This document shows, in pieces, positions 25,011 to 37,700 of a stretch of DNA of 64,000 nt (positions within the stretch are counted from its first letter, which is position 1; each line of letters starts with the position of its first letter). The stretch is from the NCBI GenBank assembly GCA_025617375.2, contig JAMYGW020000002.1, positions 3,596,001 to 3,660,000 of the forward strand, written 5' to 3'. The position numbers and the translations under genes are program-made. Below the pieces are notes generated by a model, which made no database searches, had not been told where the DNA came from, and was given only the letters and a program-made list of their open reading frames with translations. The stretch comes from Acarospora socialis (Eukaryota; Ascomycota; Lecanoromycetes; Acarosporales; Acarosporaceae).

Positions 25011-26501
25011 ATGTCGACAACCTTCAAACCTCGCAACGGCGACTTGCGCCGCAATGCCCTTCAAGATTCTGGGGTCTCATCATCGTCGAATTCTGTTTCA
25101 CCGTCGCCTTTGGACACCCCGAGACAATCCCCGTCTTCCACGTCCTTGTCTTCTCTGGACTCGGAGACCCCCGTCGATCCGAAGAAAGGCAGGGGAACCC
25201 TTCTGGATACGTACGGGAATGAGTTCGACATCCCAGACTATACCATCAAACAAATCCGTGACGCCATTCCGGCTCATTGCTTTGAGCGATCAGGTGCTCG
25301 TGGTCTTGCGTATGTGGCCCGCGACGTCGCTTCGTTGGCCGCAACCTTTTACGTCTTCCACCACTACGTGACGCCAGAGAACATCTCGTCCACACCCATT
25401 CGTGCGGCGTTGTGGGGTCTTTACACTTTTGTGCAAGGACTGTTCGGAACGGGTCTCTGGGTGCTGGCACACGAGTGCGGTCACCAATCATTCTCGCCGT
25501 CGAAGACGTTGAACGACACGGTCGGCTGGTTCTGCCACTCTGCCCTTCTGGTCCCTTACTTTTCATGGAAGATCTCGCACGGGAAGCACCATAAGGCCAC
25601 CGGGCATCTCGAGCGTGACATGGTCTTTGTCCCCAAGTCTCGCGAGGAGTACGCCACACGCATGGGCTACTACGCCCACGAGCTCGCCGAGGTGATGGAG
25701 GAGACCCCGATCGCAACTGCCATTCATATGATCCTTCAGCAGCTCGCAGGCTGGCTGCTGTATCTGTCGATCAATGTCACCGGTCACAATCACCACGAAC
25801 GACAGGTCGAGGGACGTGGTAAGGGAAAGAAGAACGGCTTCGGCGGTGGTGTCAACCACTTTGATCCGACGAGCCCGTTGTACGAGGCCAAGGATGGCAA
25901 GTTGATCCTGCTGAGCGACCTTGGACTTGCCATCATGGCTGGGATTTTGTTCATGGTTGGAAAGAACTTTGGATGGGTGAATCTTGCCGTCTGGTACTTC
26001 GTCCCATACTTATGGGTGAACCACTGGCTTGGTAAGTCATTGCAATCGAAGCGCTGCATCGTGCGTTGCACGTCAAGCTAACTTGACTCAGTGGCCATCA
26101 CGTACCTTCAACACACGGACCCTTCATTGCCCCACTACGAGCCACACACATGGACCTTTGCGCGTGGTGCGGCTGCGACGATCGATCGCGAGTTTGGCTT
26201 CATCGGCCGCCACCTGTTCCACGGGATCATCGAGACCCACGTCCTCCACCACTACGTGTCCACCATTCCCTTCTACCGCGCCGACGAGGCCACCGAGGCC
26301 ATCAAGCCCGTCATGGGTAAGCACTATCGTTCGGACGTGGAAGGAGGTGCGGTAGGATTCATGAAGAGCATGTGGAAGAGCGCCCGGATGTGCCACTGGG
26401 TCGAGGCGTCGGAAGGCGCGCAAGGCGAGGGCAAGGGTGTCTTGTTCTTCCGCAATAGGAACGGTCTCGGTGTGCCGCCGTTGAAGATGCAGTCGTCATA
26501 A
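25011..26501 (+). CDS. Delta-12 (oleate) fatty-acid desaturase
   Basis: Two exons, 25011-26031 and 26092-26501, encode 476 residues. This is a membrane di-iron desaturase with the three histidine boxes in place: HECGH (His154), HGKHH (His190) and HVLHH (His390). Hydrophobic segments lie between them, and a typical fungal N-terminus precedes the DYTIKQIRDAIPAHCF block shared by FAD2-like enzymes. The family introduces the second double bond into oleate to give linoleate in the ER; some fungal relatives act as omega-3 desaturases, and sequence reading cannot settle the regiochemistry. The single intron has GTAAGT and a CTAACTTGACTCAG acceptor region and splits Val342. The gene lies about 8 kb from the Mga2-type regulator. 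Confidence 0.92.
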
Positions 26502-27979
26502 ACTGCCATGATGGACGCGAAATCGAACCCCTAAACGGCCTAAGTCATCGATGCAACATCTCATCAAGTCATTCTCGGAGTCAGTATCGAGTTTCATGCC
26601 CACTTTGATGCCGTTCGGCGTTTGGAGATGAGTGGAGATCTGTTCACGGCATGCATTCGCCATTCGTTGCGCTCCACGGCGACAAGACTTAAGCCAAACC
26701 GCCAGAGTGCGGAGGTCAAAAGTCCAGTTCGTTTGTCTATCTTCGGCCTTTGGGCGTCATAGACTTTGACATGATAGATTTGCCTCGGGGTTAGAGGGGC
26801 GTGCATGATAGAGAGGACGTCCTCACTGTTATGTTGCTTTTCTTCGAACGTGTTAGATCGCAATATATCTTGATCTTTCCACCAATAACCTCTTGACTGG
26901 ATTATTAAGAAAACAGAATTAGTTGTGATCAGATGATAGACTTCGGATCCTGTGGAGTGGCTGCGCCGCCCTGTGGTGGGGTACTCCATAATATATATAT
27001 AACTAGGTCACAATTGAATGCCAATCATTTTATGGAACATTTCGGCACAGCAAGAGACCAACTGTATACAATCTTGAGGAACACTTCATACAGACCATAT
27101 TCTGCCTTGGTGATGAGCCACAACGGGCATTCATTCTAGCCTGGAATCAGCCCTGTCATCGAGGGGCTACGGCACTGCCTCCCTACCTAAGGTCTCTTTA
27201 CTGAAGCATTCTAGGGTACATCAGTTAATGCAGAGTACGAAGCTGCTTATAATGAAAATTCCCGCTTCTACAAATACCAATATCAAAAGTATCTGGGGTA
27301 CGGGATATCTCACATCAGACTCCTAAGGTAGAGATGGGGAGGGAGGCCAGGTGAAAGAGAAGGTGGCAGATTACTGTAGCGAGGACGACACCTCATAATC
27401 TCACTCTGCCAAACTCCATCCCCTGGACACTAAAAAACATGATCTTCATACCTTACGTGTACTTCGTACACATATGGCTGAATGATTGTCTTATTATAGT
27501 AGAGTACAAGGCTGCAATACCTGTGGTTGCCTTGTCTTTACCGCCCTCTACGGCGTTTAATGTTTCATTCAGTCGGTGGACAGAAGTTCTCGGAGTCTCG
27601 CATATGGATCTCTGTGTTTTACCTGCGGGACGCCTGTCCACCGCTTTCATACCTTTTGCTGGATGAGAAGCACAATGCTGTGCTGTCCTTTTCATGTATC
27701 CTTTCAACTCCGAGTGTTGTTGATCCCCAGAGATGTGTTCTCAAGTGGCCATTACATATGAGCATCCACGCCACACTCTGCAGCCCGAATTGAGGACAGC
27801 TGTTTAGGTCATTAGGAGGCTGTCTGGGCGCTATTATATTCCTTGAACGTCGTCCAAGACGCGCTGTTCCATTTCTGCTTGAAATGCTAGCTTTGACCCT
27901 AAATATAGTGCATACTTCGCTGGCGTCAGACCCAGAGCATCGATCTGCTGACACATTCCAAGCAGTGCTTAGGGCGATA
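26502..27979. other. Intergenic, no gene seen
   Basis: Short open frames on both strands have no recognisable similarity. In-frame ATG 27884 upstream of the next gene's chosen start could extend that protein by 32 residues. Confidence 0.45.
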
Positions 27980-30339
27980 ATGTCACGCCCAAAGGTGAAG
28001 ACGGGGAGTCCAGGGAAGCCGTTTGCAGGCCCGGGGAAACCTTTGGAAAGGAGAAACGCTTGGTGAGTTGAATTTGTCCCAATGCGGCATTTGATCTGTA
28101 AGCACGTTATTAGCCTTGGCTGACTGCGGACTGCGACAGGATTCAGAACGATAAGAGCGGATCCGATGTCACACAAGGTCTGCTAGGAGAACCTTTCGCT
28201 ATTCCCAGATCCAGAGCTCGCAATTTCTGCCGCGTGTTCGGTTTGAGCTTTATTTACGACCTGTGGTGTCGAGTTCGGGGTAAGAAAGTCTTCGAGCACC
28301 GTAAGATTGCAGTACGCGCAGACCGGCAAACAGCATTGTTGGCGACTTCTGTTCACTTCATTCCGGTTGGAGTTTCCGTGCTGATCTCGGCACTAAATCT
28401 GAGAGGTCATTACATCGGTGGGGAGCTCAGTGGCTGGAACGGACAAGACGATGAGAAGATGGCGGGACTTCAATTTGCGGCGAAGCTTCATGAACTGACG
28501 ATCAATGCCTCGTTGGCGGCGATGATATTCTCTTATATCAGGCACGAATTAGCTCTCGGAGGAGGGCTTCCCTTTGGTGCGCTCTTCGCCGGCTTCTCAT
28601 TTAGGGACATCAGTTTCATCTGGTCCCCCGAATTCTTGGGTGCCGCGTGTGCAAAGTACCCCAATCGACGAAAACGATGGATTGTGGTCCTGGGTGTTGT
28701 CCTGACCGCTCTCGTTGCCGTATCTGTGGGACCTTCTAGCGCAACCATCATCAAACCTCGCCTCGACGATTGGCCGGCCGGAGGCACAGCGTTTTGGGTC
28801 AACGCAACTAGTGATGAGCTTTGGCCACGTTATGTGCGAGGCTCACAGGTGTCTCCCACGTGCCAATTCGATTTGGGCGACGATTCATGTCCTCACAGTG
28901 GCTGGCAAGTTTTTGGTCACGAATACCTCGCCATTTGGAAGAATCTCAAGCCGACGGGAGTGATTTCCGAGGCAACGCAGATACCCGGTCAACACACCCT
29001 CCGAACATTGTATACCCGAGCCCGTTCCTCCATATCTGCAGACCAGCAGCTTCTTTACAATCGTGGATTCACGTGCGCCACGACACAGACCTCTGTGATC
29101 GCTGATGCGATCGCAGAGACAGGAAGACTCTGGGCGGTGGCGGCGGCAAACGCTCGAGGACCATGGCGGTTCAAGTATCGAAATTACTCCATTTATCATG
29201 TGGACGCGTATCAACCGTTCGTACACTCCCGCTGCGTCCAGATGAATGCCTCAGACTACTGGGACGAGAGCAGTATGCTATCCTTCTACAACCTTGCAGC
29301 AGCGGACGAGTATAGCAGGGACGGTGAATATCCCTGGATCAGCTGGGACAACGTTACCGCCACGAAAATGGTCGTCCGAGCTGCCAATTCCAGCTCAGTA
29401 CCGCTCCTATTCTGGATGTCGTTACCGCCACTGCAATTTGGTAATGCCAGCGTTGGTGCAGTAGTTACTGTGCCCGGCGAGCCCGGACTTCGAGAGACAA
29501 TGCTTTACATGTGCACCATTGATGCCCGCATCACCCCAGTCACTATCGAAAGCACACCGGAGGTCATCAAGATTGTGAGTAGACCTCTACTGAACGATAA
29601 CACAATCAACGATGCCGTGACCTGGCCGCAACTGAGTATCGGTCCGGACTGGGCACAGCTATTGAACCCAACGGATACAACAACTAACTCGACAGTCATC
29701 CAAAATCTAATCCAGATTACCGGGATGTGGAACTCTACGGTTCGTATACAGGATTACTACACTCCGTACGCGGTGGAGTCGATCCTTGCAGTCATGATCG
29801 TCAATGGGCTTGCTCGAGCCAAATATGGGACCGGAATCATAGGGAACCTCAAGGGGTCGCCGGAGGGTATAAGTAACGGCCCTCACTGTGGTGATTGGTG
29901 CGAGCAGATGATGCCGTCCAACAAACAGACCATGGGAGACGGCGGAATGGTCTACAATGTCGACGCGGAGCAGCAAAAGGCCGCCTCAATGTTTACCATG
30001 CGCGCAACTGCCAACGGGTACGCTTACAGTACCAAGGGCTCTGCGGCGATGGTGTCCATCGTCGTCCTGCTGACTTACAGCTTCATCGCCACGCTCCACT
30101 TCATATATTCCATATTGAGTAAGGAGAGCTCGAACAGCTGGGACAGTATGTCCGAGATCGTCGCCCTTGCCTTGAATTCGGAGAAGCCGAAATCGCTCCA
30201 CAATATGGGTGCTGGGATCGAGACGGCGGGCATCTTCGAGCAGCAAGTGCATGTCGTTGCCAAGGGGGACCGCTTAGAAATGGCTTTGGAACCGGCGCCC
30301 GATCATGAGCGCGTCGAGAAAAACGTCTATTATGGCTAA
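27980..30339 (+). CDS. Uncharacterised fungal multi-pass membrane protein
   Basis: Two exons, 27980-28062 and 28140-30339, encode 760 residues. I do not recognise a named domain. The N-terminal 200 residues hold several hydrophobic segments (VHFIPVGVSVLISAL, ASLAAMIFSYI, GALFAGFSF, WIVVLGVVLTALVAVSVG). A long extracytosolic-looking domain follows with many potential N-glycosylation sites (NAT, NYS, NAS, NVT, NSS, NST) and several cysteines (for example CQFDLGDDSCP, CTID, CGDWC). A last hydrophobic segment near residue 690 (AAMVSIVVLLTYSFIATLHFI) precedes a short cytosolic tail. The layout suggests a cell-surface or vacuolar protein of a large fungus-specific family. The intron (GTGAGT, GCTGACTGC...GACAG) joins Trp28 across the junction. 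Start could instead be ATG 27884. Confidence 0.75.
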
Positions 30340-31778
30340 GCTACTCCTCGAATAGGGGCATCGCATTGTACATAACCTTCTGATACTACTGCTTTCTACA
30401 CTGCAGCCCAGCGATTTAATACATAACCGAATAAAGATGGATAAAGTCAACAGAACGGACCGCCACGTAAGTTGGAGTTGTCGTGAATAAAATCCACATT
30501 GCTCCACGCCCTTCTCCCGGCAACACACCTAACAAAGAACAACCTCCACTGGATCAGGAAAGGCTTGCATATATACTCAAGGCGAACCTCATCGGCCATG
30601 ACCTCCACAATCCGCGCAGCATGTGCGCGTGCTACCATTAACCGTAGGTCAGACAACTCTTGCAGCCTTCTGCTCACTAGCCTGTCTTTTCCAAAAGAAA
30701 TTCCCTTCTGATCATGTTGAAAGTCAGAATATTATAAGGGTGAGAGAGCCTCCGCCTTCCACCAATTGAGGGATTAACCAAAGCGCACCGCTGATCCAAG
30801 CGGTTAGATGCGGCCAGTAGAGCCAGTCATGCGACCAATCCGCGGTCTAGATTGCAAGCATCAACATTTTACTTGCATGATCTACACAGTGGGCGTTACA
30901 AAGATGATAAGCTGGGGACCGAATCGATGTTAGCTTTATAATTATTTTAGCTTCAGAAGTGTCCATGACTCGTCTCCATTCTGCTTCGTCTCTTTGGGTT
31001 TTTTCGTATTGGTTGCGGACCTTTATCTTTCACTCTTTGTTGGTTGTGTGTGCAGTGGAGGAGGGTGCCCTCTATACTCATATCCGCCCGGTCATGGGTA
31101 TCGGTACTACAAAGATTCAACAGGTTACAATGTCATAGTGGAATTCTATATTTGTCTGCTCGCGTTGCTGGTGGCGTTTCTCTGAAAAAGCTTCCTTGGT
31201 GTCACAGCTTGCGCTGAAGTTCCAGATGTGGTGCAATAGGCTTTTGGAGCTCTTCAAACGTCTGTCAAAATAGAATTCAAAGTGCTAACCTATATACAGG
31301 TTACTCGTTACCTTTTCTTGACAGCAAACAAGAGAGACTTTGAAATTTCTTCATCACCTTCAATGGTCTTTGTCTCTTTGAGGAAGAAAGCTTCGATTTT
31401 GAGGCTATTGAGTTAACTTGTTTTGACCCCCGTCCATAAGGGTAAACTGCTACTTGATTCAGCCTCTTCGGAAATCATACTGCATCAGGAACGCATCCCA
31501 GCCATAACTAAGTATATTTGAAACACAATGCGCTTGGATATCTACACGAGGTTGTACAAAGCACGCTGCAAAGATAAGGCTGCGAAGTTTCCCCTCTTTT
31601 TAGGCCCACCGTCTTCTCTGCGTCATCATGTCCCCACTGTATTGCAACTGTATCTCACCAGTCATTGTGCTCTTGCGTGATCCTCTACTTTCTGGTCGGT
31701 AGGTCAGACACGTCCAACATTCTACAGCTGTATCCAAAAGTGGCCCTCATAGATCCCTCCAAGCTTCATCACACAATC
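30340..31778. other. Intergenic, no gene seen
   Basis: Ordinary sequence with short unassignable open frames. The GTPase gene's frame extends upstream to 31665 but its P-loop protein most naturally begins at ATG 31779. Confidence 0.45.
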
Positions 31779-33276
31779 ATGGATGAACAACCGATACCCG
31801 AAATAGTCCACATTCCGGTTATGGGCTTGACCGGTGCAGGCAAGAGTACTTTCATCAAAACATTGACTGGGATTCCAAACATTCCCACCGGTGCCGATCT
31901 TGATGCCGGTCAGTACAACAGCTATTGCAACCCTTCCACAAGAGGCAGTTACAGTACTAGAATGCTAACCAATTGTAGTTATAGAAAACGTTGCAGTCTA
32001 CATCAAGGATTATAGATAAAGTGGCCGAACCTACGAGATCCATCTCTATGATTGTCCTGGCTTCGATGACGGCTCAGTTGACGACCTCAAGATACTGGGG
32101 AATATCACCAGACTCATGAACGACATATGCAGAGAGGGACACCTGGCTGGTTGCTTGTATCTACATGATATTACGCGGCCCAGAATGAGTGCAGCTGGAG
32201 AAAAGGGCATACGAGTGCTGGAAGAGATGCTTGGTCGCGACAATTGGAACAACTGTACCTTAGTCACCACCAAGTGGAATCGCTCAAGCGTTCCTGAGGA
32301 CGAAGAAAGCCGTGAACTACAACTTCGCACGAACGATAAATATTGGAAACGGATGATCCAGGATGAGCCAAAAGCCAAGATCAGAAGATTCCTGAACACG
32401 GAGGAGTCCGCCATGGAAATTCTCAAGCCACACCTGAACAAACACTTTAAGCCTGCCGTATCATTGCAAATGACCGATCCTTCTGGATCAATGCTATCTC
32501 TAGGACAAACAGGGGCTGGACTTGTAGCCGGAAGTATTCGACAGGACCTCAATCAGCAGCAACTCGATCGAGTGATGAAAATAATGAGTCAGAAGTGGGA
32601 CGAGAGAAGGTATCAAGAGCTGGTTGAGGAAAAGGAGAAGATGATCAAGACGCTGAAAGCTCAACAAAGCCATAGGATCGTCGTCCGTACGTGGTTGTAT
32701 GCTGGTGCTATCACCTTCACAACGGTGAGCTTCGGGCTCGGCGCGCCGGTCTTTACAGCGCCCTTGAAATATGAGATCCAGTTCAGAGAGCAGAAAAAGC
32801 AAGGCGCGCGATTGATGGCTCAACTGAACGAGAAGATAGATGAGGCCAAGAAAGGCGCAAACATCAACGACGCCGCCGAGAATCGACCTGTGCCTGAAGA
32901 GACCCATGAACCCCCAAGCCGTGGGCCCAAGGTCGAGGTTGTATCAGCCGACCATATACCTACTGCAGCATCCGAACAAAGTCCTGTGACCGAAAGAACC
33001 AACGTCTTCGCACAGGCCCTCGCGAGCACGATGTCTCTTGGCAAAGACTGGTTTGCTAAACCGCCAAAGCCGCCAAAGTCACCAAAGTCGTCAAACTCTG
33101 CGAAGCCTACCAAGGCTCCGGTTACCGGGAAGAGCCACAACCTGTTCAATGCCCATAAAACGCAAAAGAATAAGTTGCACCATACGAGTTCTGGTCAAGG
33201 TTCAGCAACATGCGGCGATGAAGATGACAATTTGGACTTTGTGGATGATGTCGTCAGTGTCATGGACTTGACCTAA
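31779..33276 (+). pseudogene. P-loop GTPase (AIG1/dynamin-like fold) interrupted by an in-frame stop
   Basis: Exons are 31779-31908 and 31979-33276 (475 codons). G1 is intact: MGLTGAGKSTF. G3 is DCPGFDDG and a G4-like TTKWNR follows. The second half is a charged helical region, a hydrophobic segment (WLYAGAITFTTVSFGLGAPVF), a coiled-coil-like stretch and a basic Pro/Ser/Lys tail. The intron has GTCAGT, a strong GCTAAC branch site and TAG, so the splice is credible, yet exon 2 then meets TAA at 32017-32019 (codon 57), between the switch I region and SGRTYEIHLYDCPGF. The frame is open on both sides. Either the gene is disabled by one nonsense change, or an alternative splice (GTACAA donor at 31912 to AG ending 32020) skips it at the cost of switch I. 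Translation from ATG 32116 would lack the G1 loop. Families of this kind are common, fast-evolving and often broken in fungi. Confidence 0.65.
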
Positions 33277-36200
33277 GGCGCTTCTGTGCTATTCGTTATG
33301 TCGCCGATGTCTTCATTGATTTATTTTCTCTCGGCCTGCTCTTTAGGGTTCCTTCTATAATTCGACCATTTCTTCCGCCTAGATGTGACTTCATGCGAGT
33401 AGGTATCGAAAAGTTTGAGAATTCTAGAAGGCACCAATTGTGTTGGTATAAATATACAGTATATTTGTGAGGCTAACATATCCAAAGGATTGGTATATCA
33501 TACTTATAGTGTATGAACACCATAGACCTAGGCACAGAGTGCCCGTGGCCAGCCTGATCGTGGTCCAACTTGAGCCCAAGCTTAGGCCAGTGCAGGTAGA
33601 ATATCATACTGCATTTAAAAAATTGAGGCTCAATCCGAGTCCTAGAATCATACTATAATGGGTCGCCAAGACTTGAACGGCGTATGGGGTCCACCTTAAC
33701 TAGGTTGATGCCATTTGAATATACTGCGAAATAATAGCTTGACAGATAAGTCCCTACCTTATTCTTGTGAAGAGTTCAAGGTGTGCAACGGTGGCTCCTC
33801 TCTAATCAGGAGTGAGAGCGACGACACTAGACAGGCTACCTATAGCACGAGTAGACCCTTGATCGGGAACTCTGACCAAGTCCAAATCACTTCGGGACAC
33901 AAACTGTCGGGGAGAGGGTCCCGAGTACCGATGGCGCGACTGCTGAGAGCCCAGAGGTCGAGTTACCGGATCCCAATCCCGCCCGTTCAGATTGAGACCC
34001 GAGCCAAAGCCGTGGGGACATCGGGCTAGTTCCTTTTTGAATGGTAAGACACTATTGCTCTCTACCCCCGTAATGACCGCCTATCCATTGCTGTTGTCGG
34101 TCGACCACATGCCAAACTATCAAGCGTCTTCCATGCGATCAGACTGTCCGAAATTGGAGGACGATCAGGTGTTACCTAGGTCCACACGGAGTTCCATTCC
34201 GGACGGTGTCAGCTTGGGGCTACATGCATGACCATACTTTACGGCCGTTGCGCGTTTACACATCCAGTCATCCTTTTCTTTTGCCTTTTGACTTCTACTG
34301 TCTCTCCCAGGAAACGGATGGTGCGGCAAATGGGCCCTGCCCCTACGATCGCTGCATAAAGTTGCGAGAGATGTGCAACACACCTTCAGCACTTCTGGGA
34401 AAAGCAAGTCACACGGACGGCCGGAGCTTTGGCGTCCTCAGAGGTTACCTCTTACACTTATCTCAGTCCACGCGGCTGGCACGGAGGGTGAAGAAAGTAC
34501 GGATGTAGGTTGCAACCAAACAAATGAATGGCTGATAAGGTAGCTGTACTCCGAGAGCAAGAGCCTGAGTTATGAGCGGGAGTCAAGATCACCTTAACGG
34601 AGCGGGAGCGGAAGCGGAAGCGCCATTCGAGTCAGTCAAGCCATCGATAAACGAGATCTGAAGATGAAAAGTCAAGGGGGCCAGTTTATGCTTTTTGGTA
34701 GAACTCTAGTCCAGCCGCCCCCATCAATCATTCTTCCGAAGCATGCACCGATCACCAGTGTCAAAAAGTCATCTCTGAGTTGCATGAGGCATGTATGTGT
34801 CTGAAAGAGGTGGGCCGACGATTCTTGCCTGAAACGTCTGCCGGCACGTTCTTGACCGGATTTTCATTCGCCACCGGAGCTGCATGCTCAACGGTTTTTA
34901 TTGTTCTGGAAAGCTGCCTGGAAGGGATGAAGCTGGACGATGATTAATGTCGCTTCCTCACGAAAACCTGCATCTACAGGGTTCTACATGTGTATGCAAG
35001 CCTGATCGATATTTGGCTTCCCTTCTTGGGCTACTTCGTACGGCAGTGAGCAATTATCATTCACTTCCACCCGTACCCACCTTAAGCTACCTACCCTTTC
35101 GCGCAGCACGAGTCTCGAGAGGGAGCTCCTCGACGCCTTGTGGTACTTGGGGCTAAACAGTTGCTTTTCTTGATTGATATCAACCATGTCGGTTTTGCGG
35201 TGGCCCGTTTCCTTCGCAAGGATTGGTTACCTATTCCGTATCCTGTCTGTTCTGCACCTCGATTTGGACAGGGTGTCTACTACGCATACGGTACCGAGTT
35301 GAATACGATTGCCATAATAATGTCCGAACGATAATGCATATAGGAGACTCGGATAGCCAATGAGGCCAGGTCGCTTGCTAGCCAGCAGCCTCTCCTGCTG
35401 ATCTACTCGCTCGACAAATCCCAGAGGATGGTCATCCGTGATAGCCGTCGCTCTTTTCGCTCCTTTGAGGTCGAGCAGATGTCTCAAGAGCTGTCTGTAC
35501 AAGGTCAGTCGAGAGGATTACCGGGTAATCGACGAAGCTGTACCTTGTAGTAGCTTAGTTCTGAATGGCCATTTGCCGGCAGACCCCAAAAACCTCCCAG
35601 GCAACTCCCTTACAACCACTCTAAATATTATCCGACCTGGCAAGCAGGCAGCAGGGCAGCGAGTCATGATCCTTCTGTTATAGTGGTAAGTTTCAGTGGA
35701 ACTGTGTCAGCCAAAGACATCGCCGACCAATCAGATTTGATGCCGTCGCCATCTTCTGGTAAGGTGGCTCCTTCCCTGACTCTTGACAAAGTCTTACCAT
35801 ACAAGGCCTGCAGATACTGTGTACTTGTCCTAGGTAGGTACTAACTTTCCTTCTTCCCGGTCGGTGAGCCGTCAACTTCCCCCCACGGCCCGTTCGCCTA
35901 CTTTTGCTGCCTACCTACCTATGCGCGCCGATACCGCCCCTCTTACCCGAAAAGGCTTAGACAAGATCTCAGGCTGGTGCATGATGGCTTGAAACTGTTG
36001 GATACGAAGGCCTGTTGACAATGTTCAACCTTTTGCCTTTTTGACTTGGATCGCCATGCCGCGCCTCCCTTTTTGTGGGTCTCTCTCCCACCTCGTCGTC
36101 CTTACAGCTAGGCCCCCCCGTCATTATTGGCTCTTTTGGCTCTTTCTCGGCTGTGTGAGTGTAGCAATGACCCACTTTTCTGTTGCTTACACAGTAGTCT

Positions 36201-37700
36201 CTGAAAGCCCCATGTTCTGCTAAGGTATGTGTAAATGGTCATGCATGCTCATCCCCGCCATGTCGCACTAGTGCTACTCTATCACACTGACCGACTTCGT
36301 ACACTCCGCACACTTCGCCTGGACCGGAAGTCTGAGCACGAACTCATGTCGGTTTAAGCCCCCTTTGGCTCTATTGAGCCCCCTTCTGCTCGCTTTGACC
36401 AGAGAGACAGCAGCTTCAGCCATACGAGGACTTGTATTGTACTGTACAGCCAAATCCGTGTAGTTATAAGTTACGACTACATTTACTCAGCCCACATTGG
36501 CTGCACACGCACACATCTTGTCCCTTCGCAGCAGCCCAGCCCTCCTCCCCCCCCCACCTCCTTGTCAATCTTCCAACCCTTGTCGCCCTTGCCTGCTCGG
36601 CCTGCTTCTGAGCTTTGGCGCCAAGTAACTCTACCAAGGTACAAATACTGTACGGAGGTACAAGTACCTTGTACGAGTGGACAGCACGCTGCATATCCGT
36701 CTAGCAGACGGTCACTTTTCGCATTTGATCCTCTTCTTTCCTTTCTTCCTCGTACTCGCAACGCTGCCGTCGAGTCCACGTCCGCTTTCCTCTGAGAAGC
36801 GGTGTATGTTGGTAGTCGCGGAGAGTGAGACAGGAAAAAGAGAGGGTCTCAAGGTCGAATCGTTCGTCGCACGGGCGTGGGCATAAAGTGCTCGACCAGC
36901 ACAGCCCGGAACCAATAATAGAGCGACTCGTACCTGCTCGTCTACTCCGTACACATACAACGTCCTCGGACAACTAAGCCGAAGGGGTCAGACACACCGA
37001 ACGACCAACCAACCGCAACCGCCCCGACCGCATCACCGTCACCACCACCATTATTATCATTATTGCGCGACCTCTGACTCTGAACTTACCTGACTCAAGG
37101 AATCCCACGCCGAAAGAGAGTCGTCCATCACCGTTTCCACCGAACGCAACCTCCATTTACGCTATCGTCGTTCATCTTTGCTCTCGCTTTTCACCTTCAC
37201 TTTCGCTTCCGCTGTGTCGCAATTGGGGTTTCCTTCTCTTTGGGACGAAACGTGTGAGTGTCATTTTGATTTCCCGTCAGATCGTCTCGCTTCGATTCTG
37301 CAATGTCCCAGCACCGTGGCCCTTCCAATCACCGCATCTCGACCACTCTCCTGGTATCTGGTATTTACATCGATGGGCTTCCCCCGAGTCTGACCACCAA
37401 ACGTGTGTCCCGGAACAGATATACACAAGGATAATATTCGCCATTGCCTCGGAGGTGATTGATATCAATCGACATACTTGTGAGTTTGATTCTTCCGTCA
37501 GTACACCACACTCGTCGTCCTCTATTCGAGCCTGGAAGGGTTACGAAGTCATTTTCTCAGAGACTTGTCACGATTGCGACGTGGTCATGGGGGAGAATAC
37601 TTGCGTACAGTCTAACTTTGGATCACGAAGAATCGAATCTGTAACCGCTGCCACCCGTCGAGCGAACGTTCCTTCCGGTCGGATCCGGAAAGCACTCAAC
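33277..37700. other. 4.4-kb non-coding stretch upstream of veA
   Basis: No protein-coding gene is recognisable. The last 1-1.3 kb, from about 36450, is rich in pyrimidine tracts, ACC/CAC runs and GTAC palindromes (for example TACTGTACGGAGGTAC near 36648) and reads like promoter plus long 5' UTR of veA. Candidate leader introns include 37253 (GTGAGT) to an AG at 37280. ATG triplets occur upstream of the veA start (37303, 37587). Between 33277 and 36400 I see only short unassignable frames; a tRNA-3'-end-like motif at about 33661 was rejected. Confidence 0.5.
37303..37434 (+). other. Possible upstream ORF in the veA leader
   Basis: A 43-codon frame (ATG 37303, stop TAA 37432-37434) begins MSQHRGPSNHRISTTLL and ends 266 bases before the veA start. 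If the leader is transcribed unspliced here, ribosomes would meet it first, which could damp VeA translation. It is not in frame with veA. Confidence 0.3.

Noticed and set aside
33655-33720. tRNA-3'-end-like sequence (minus strand, GTTCAAGTC followed by GGCGACCCA)
   Set aside because: No matching 5' acceptor or anticodon arm lies within the needed distance, and the T stem pairs poorly.
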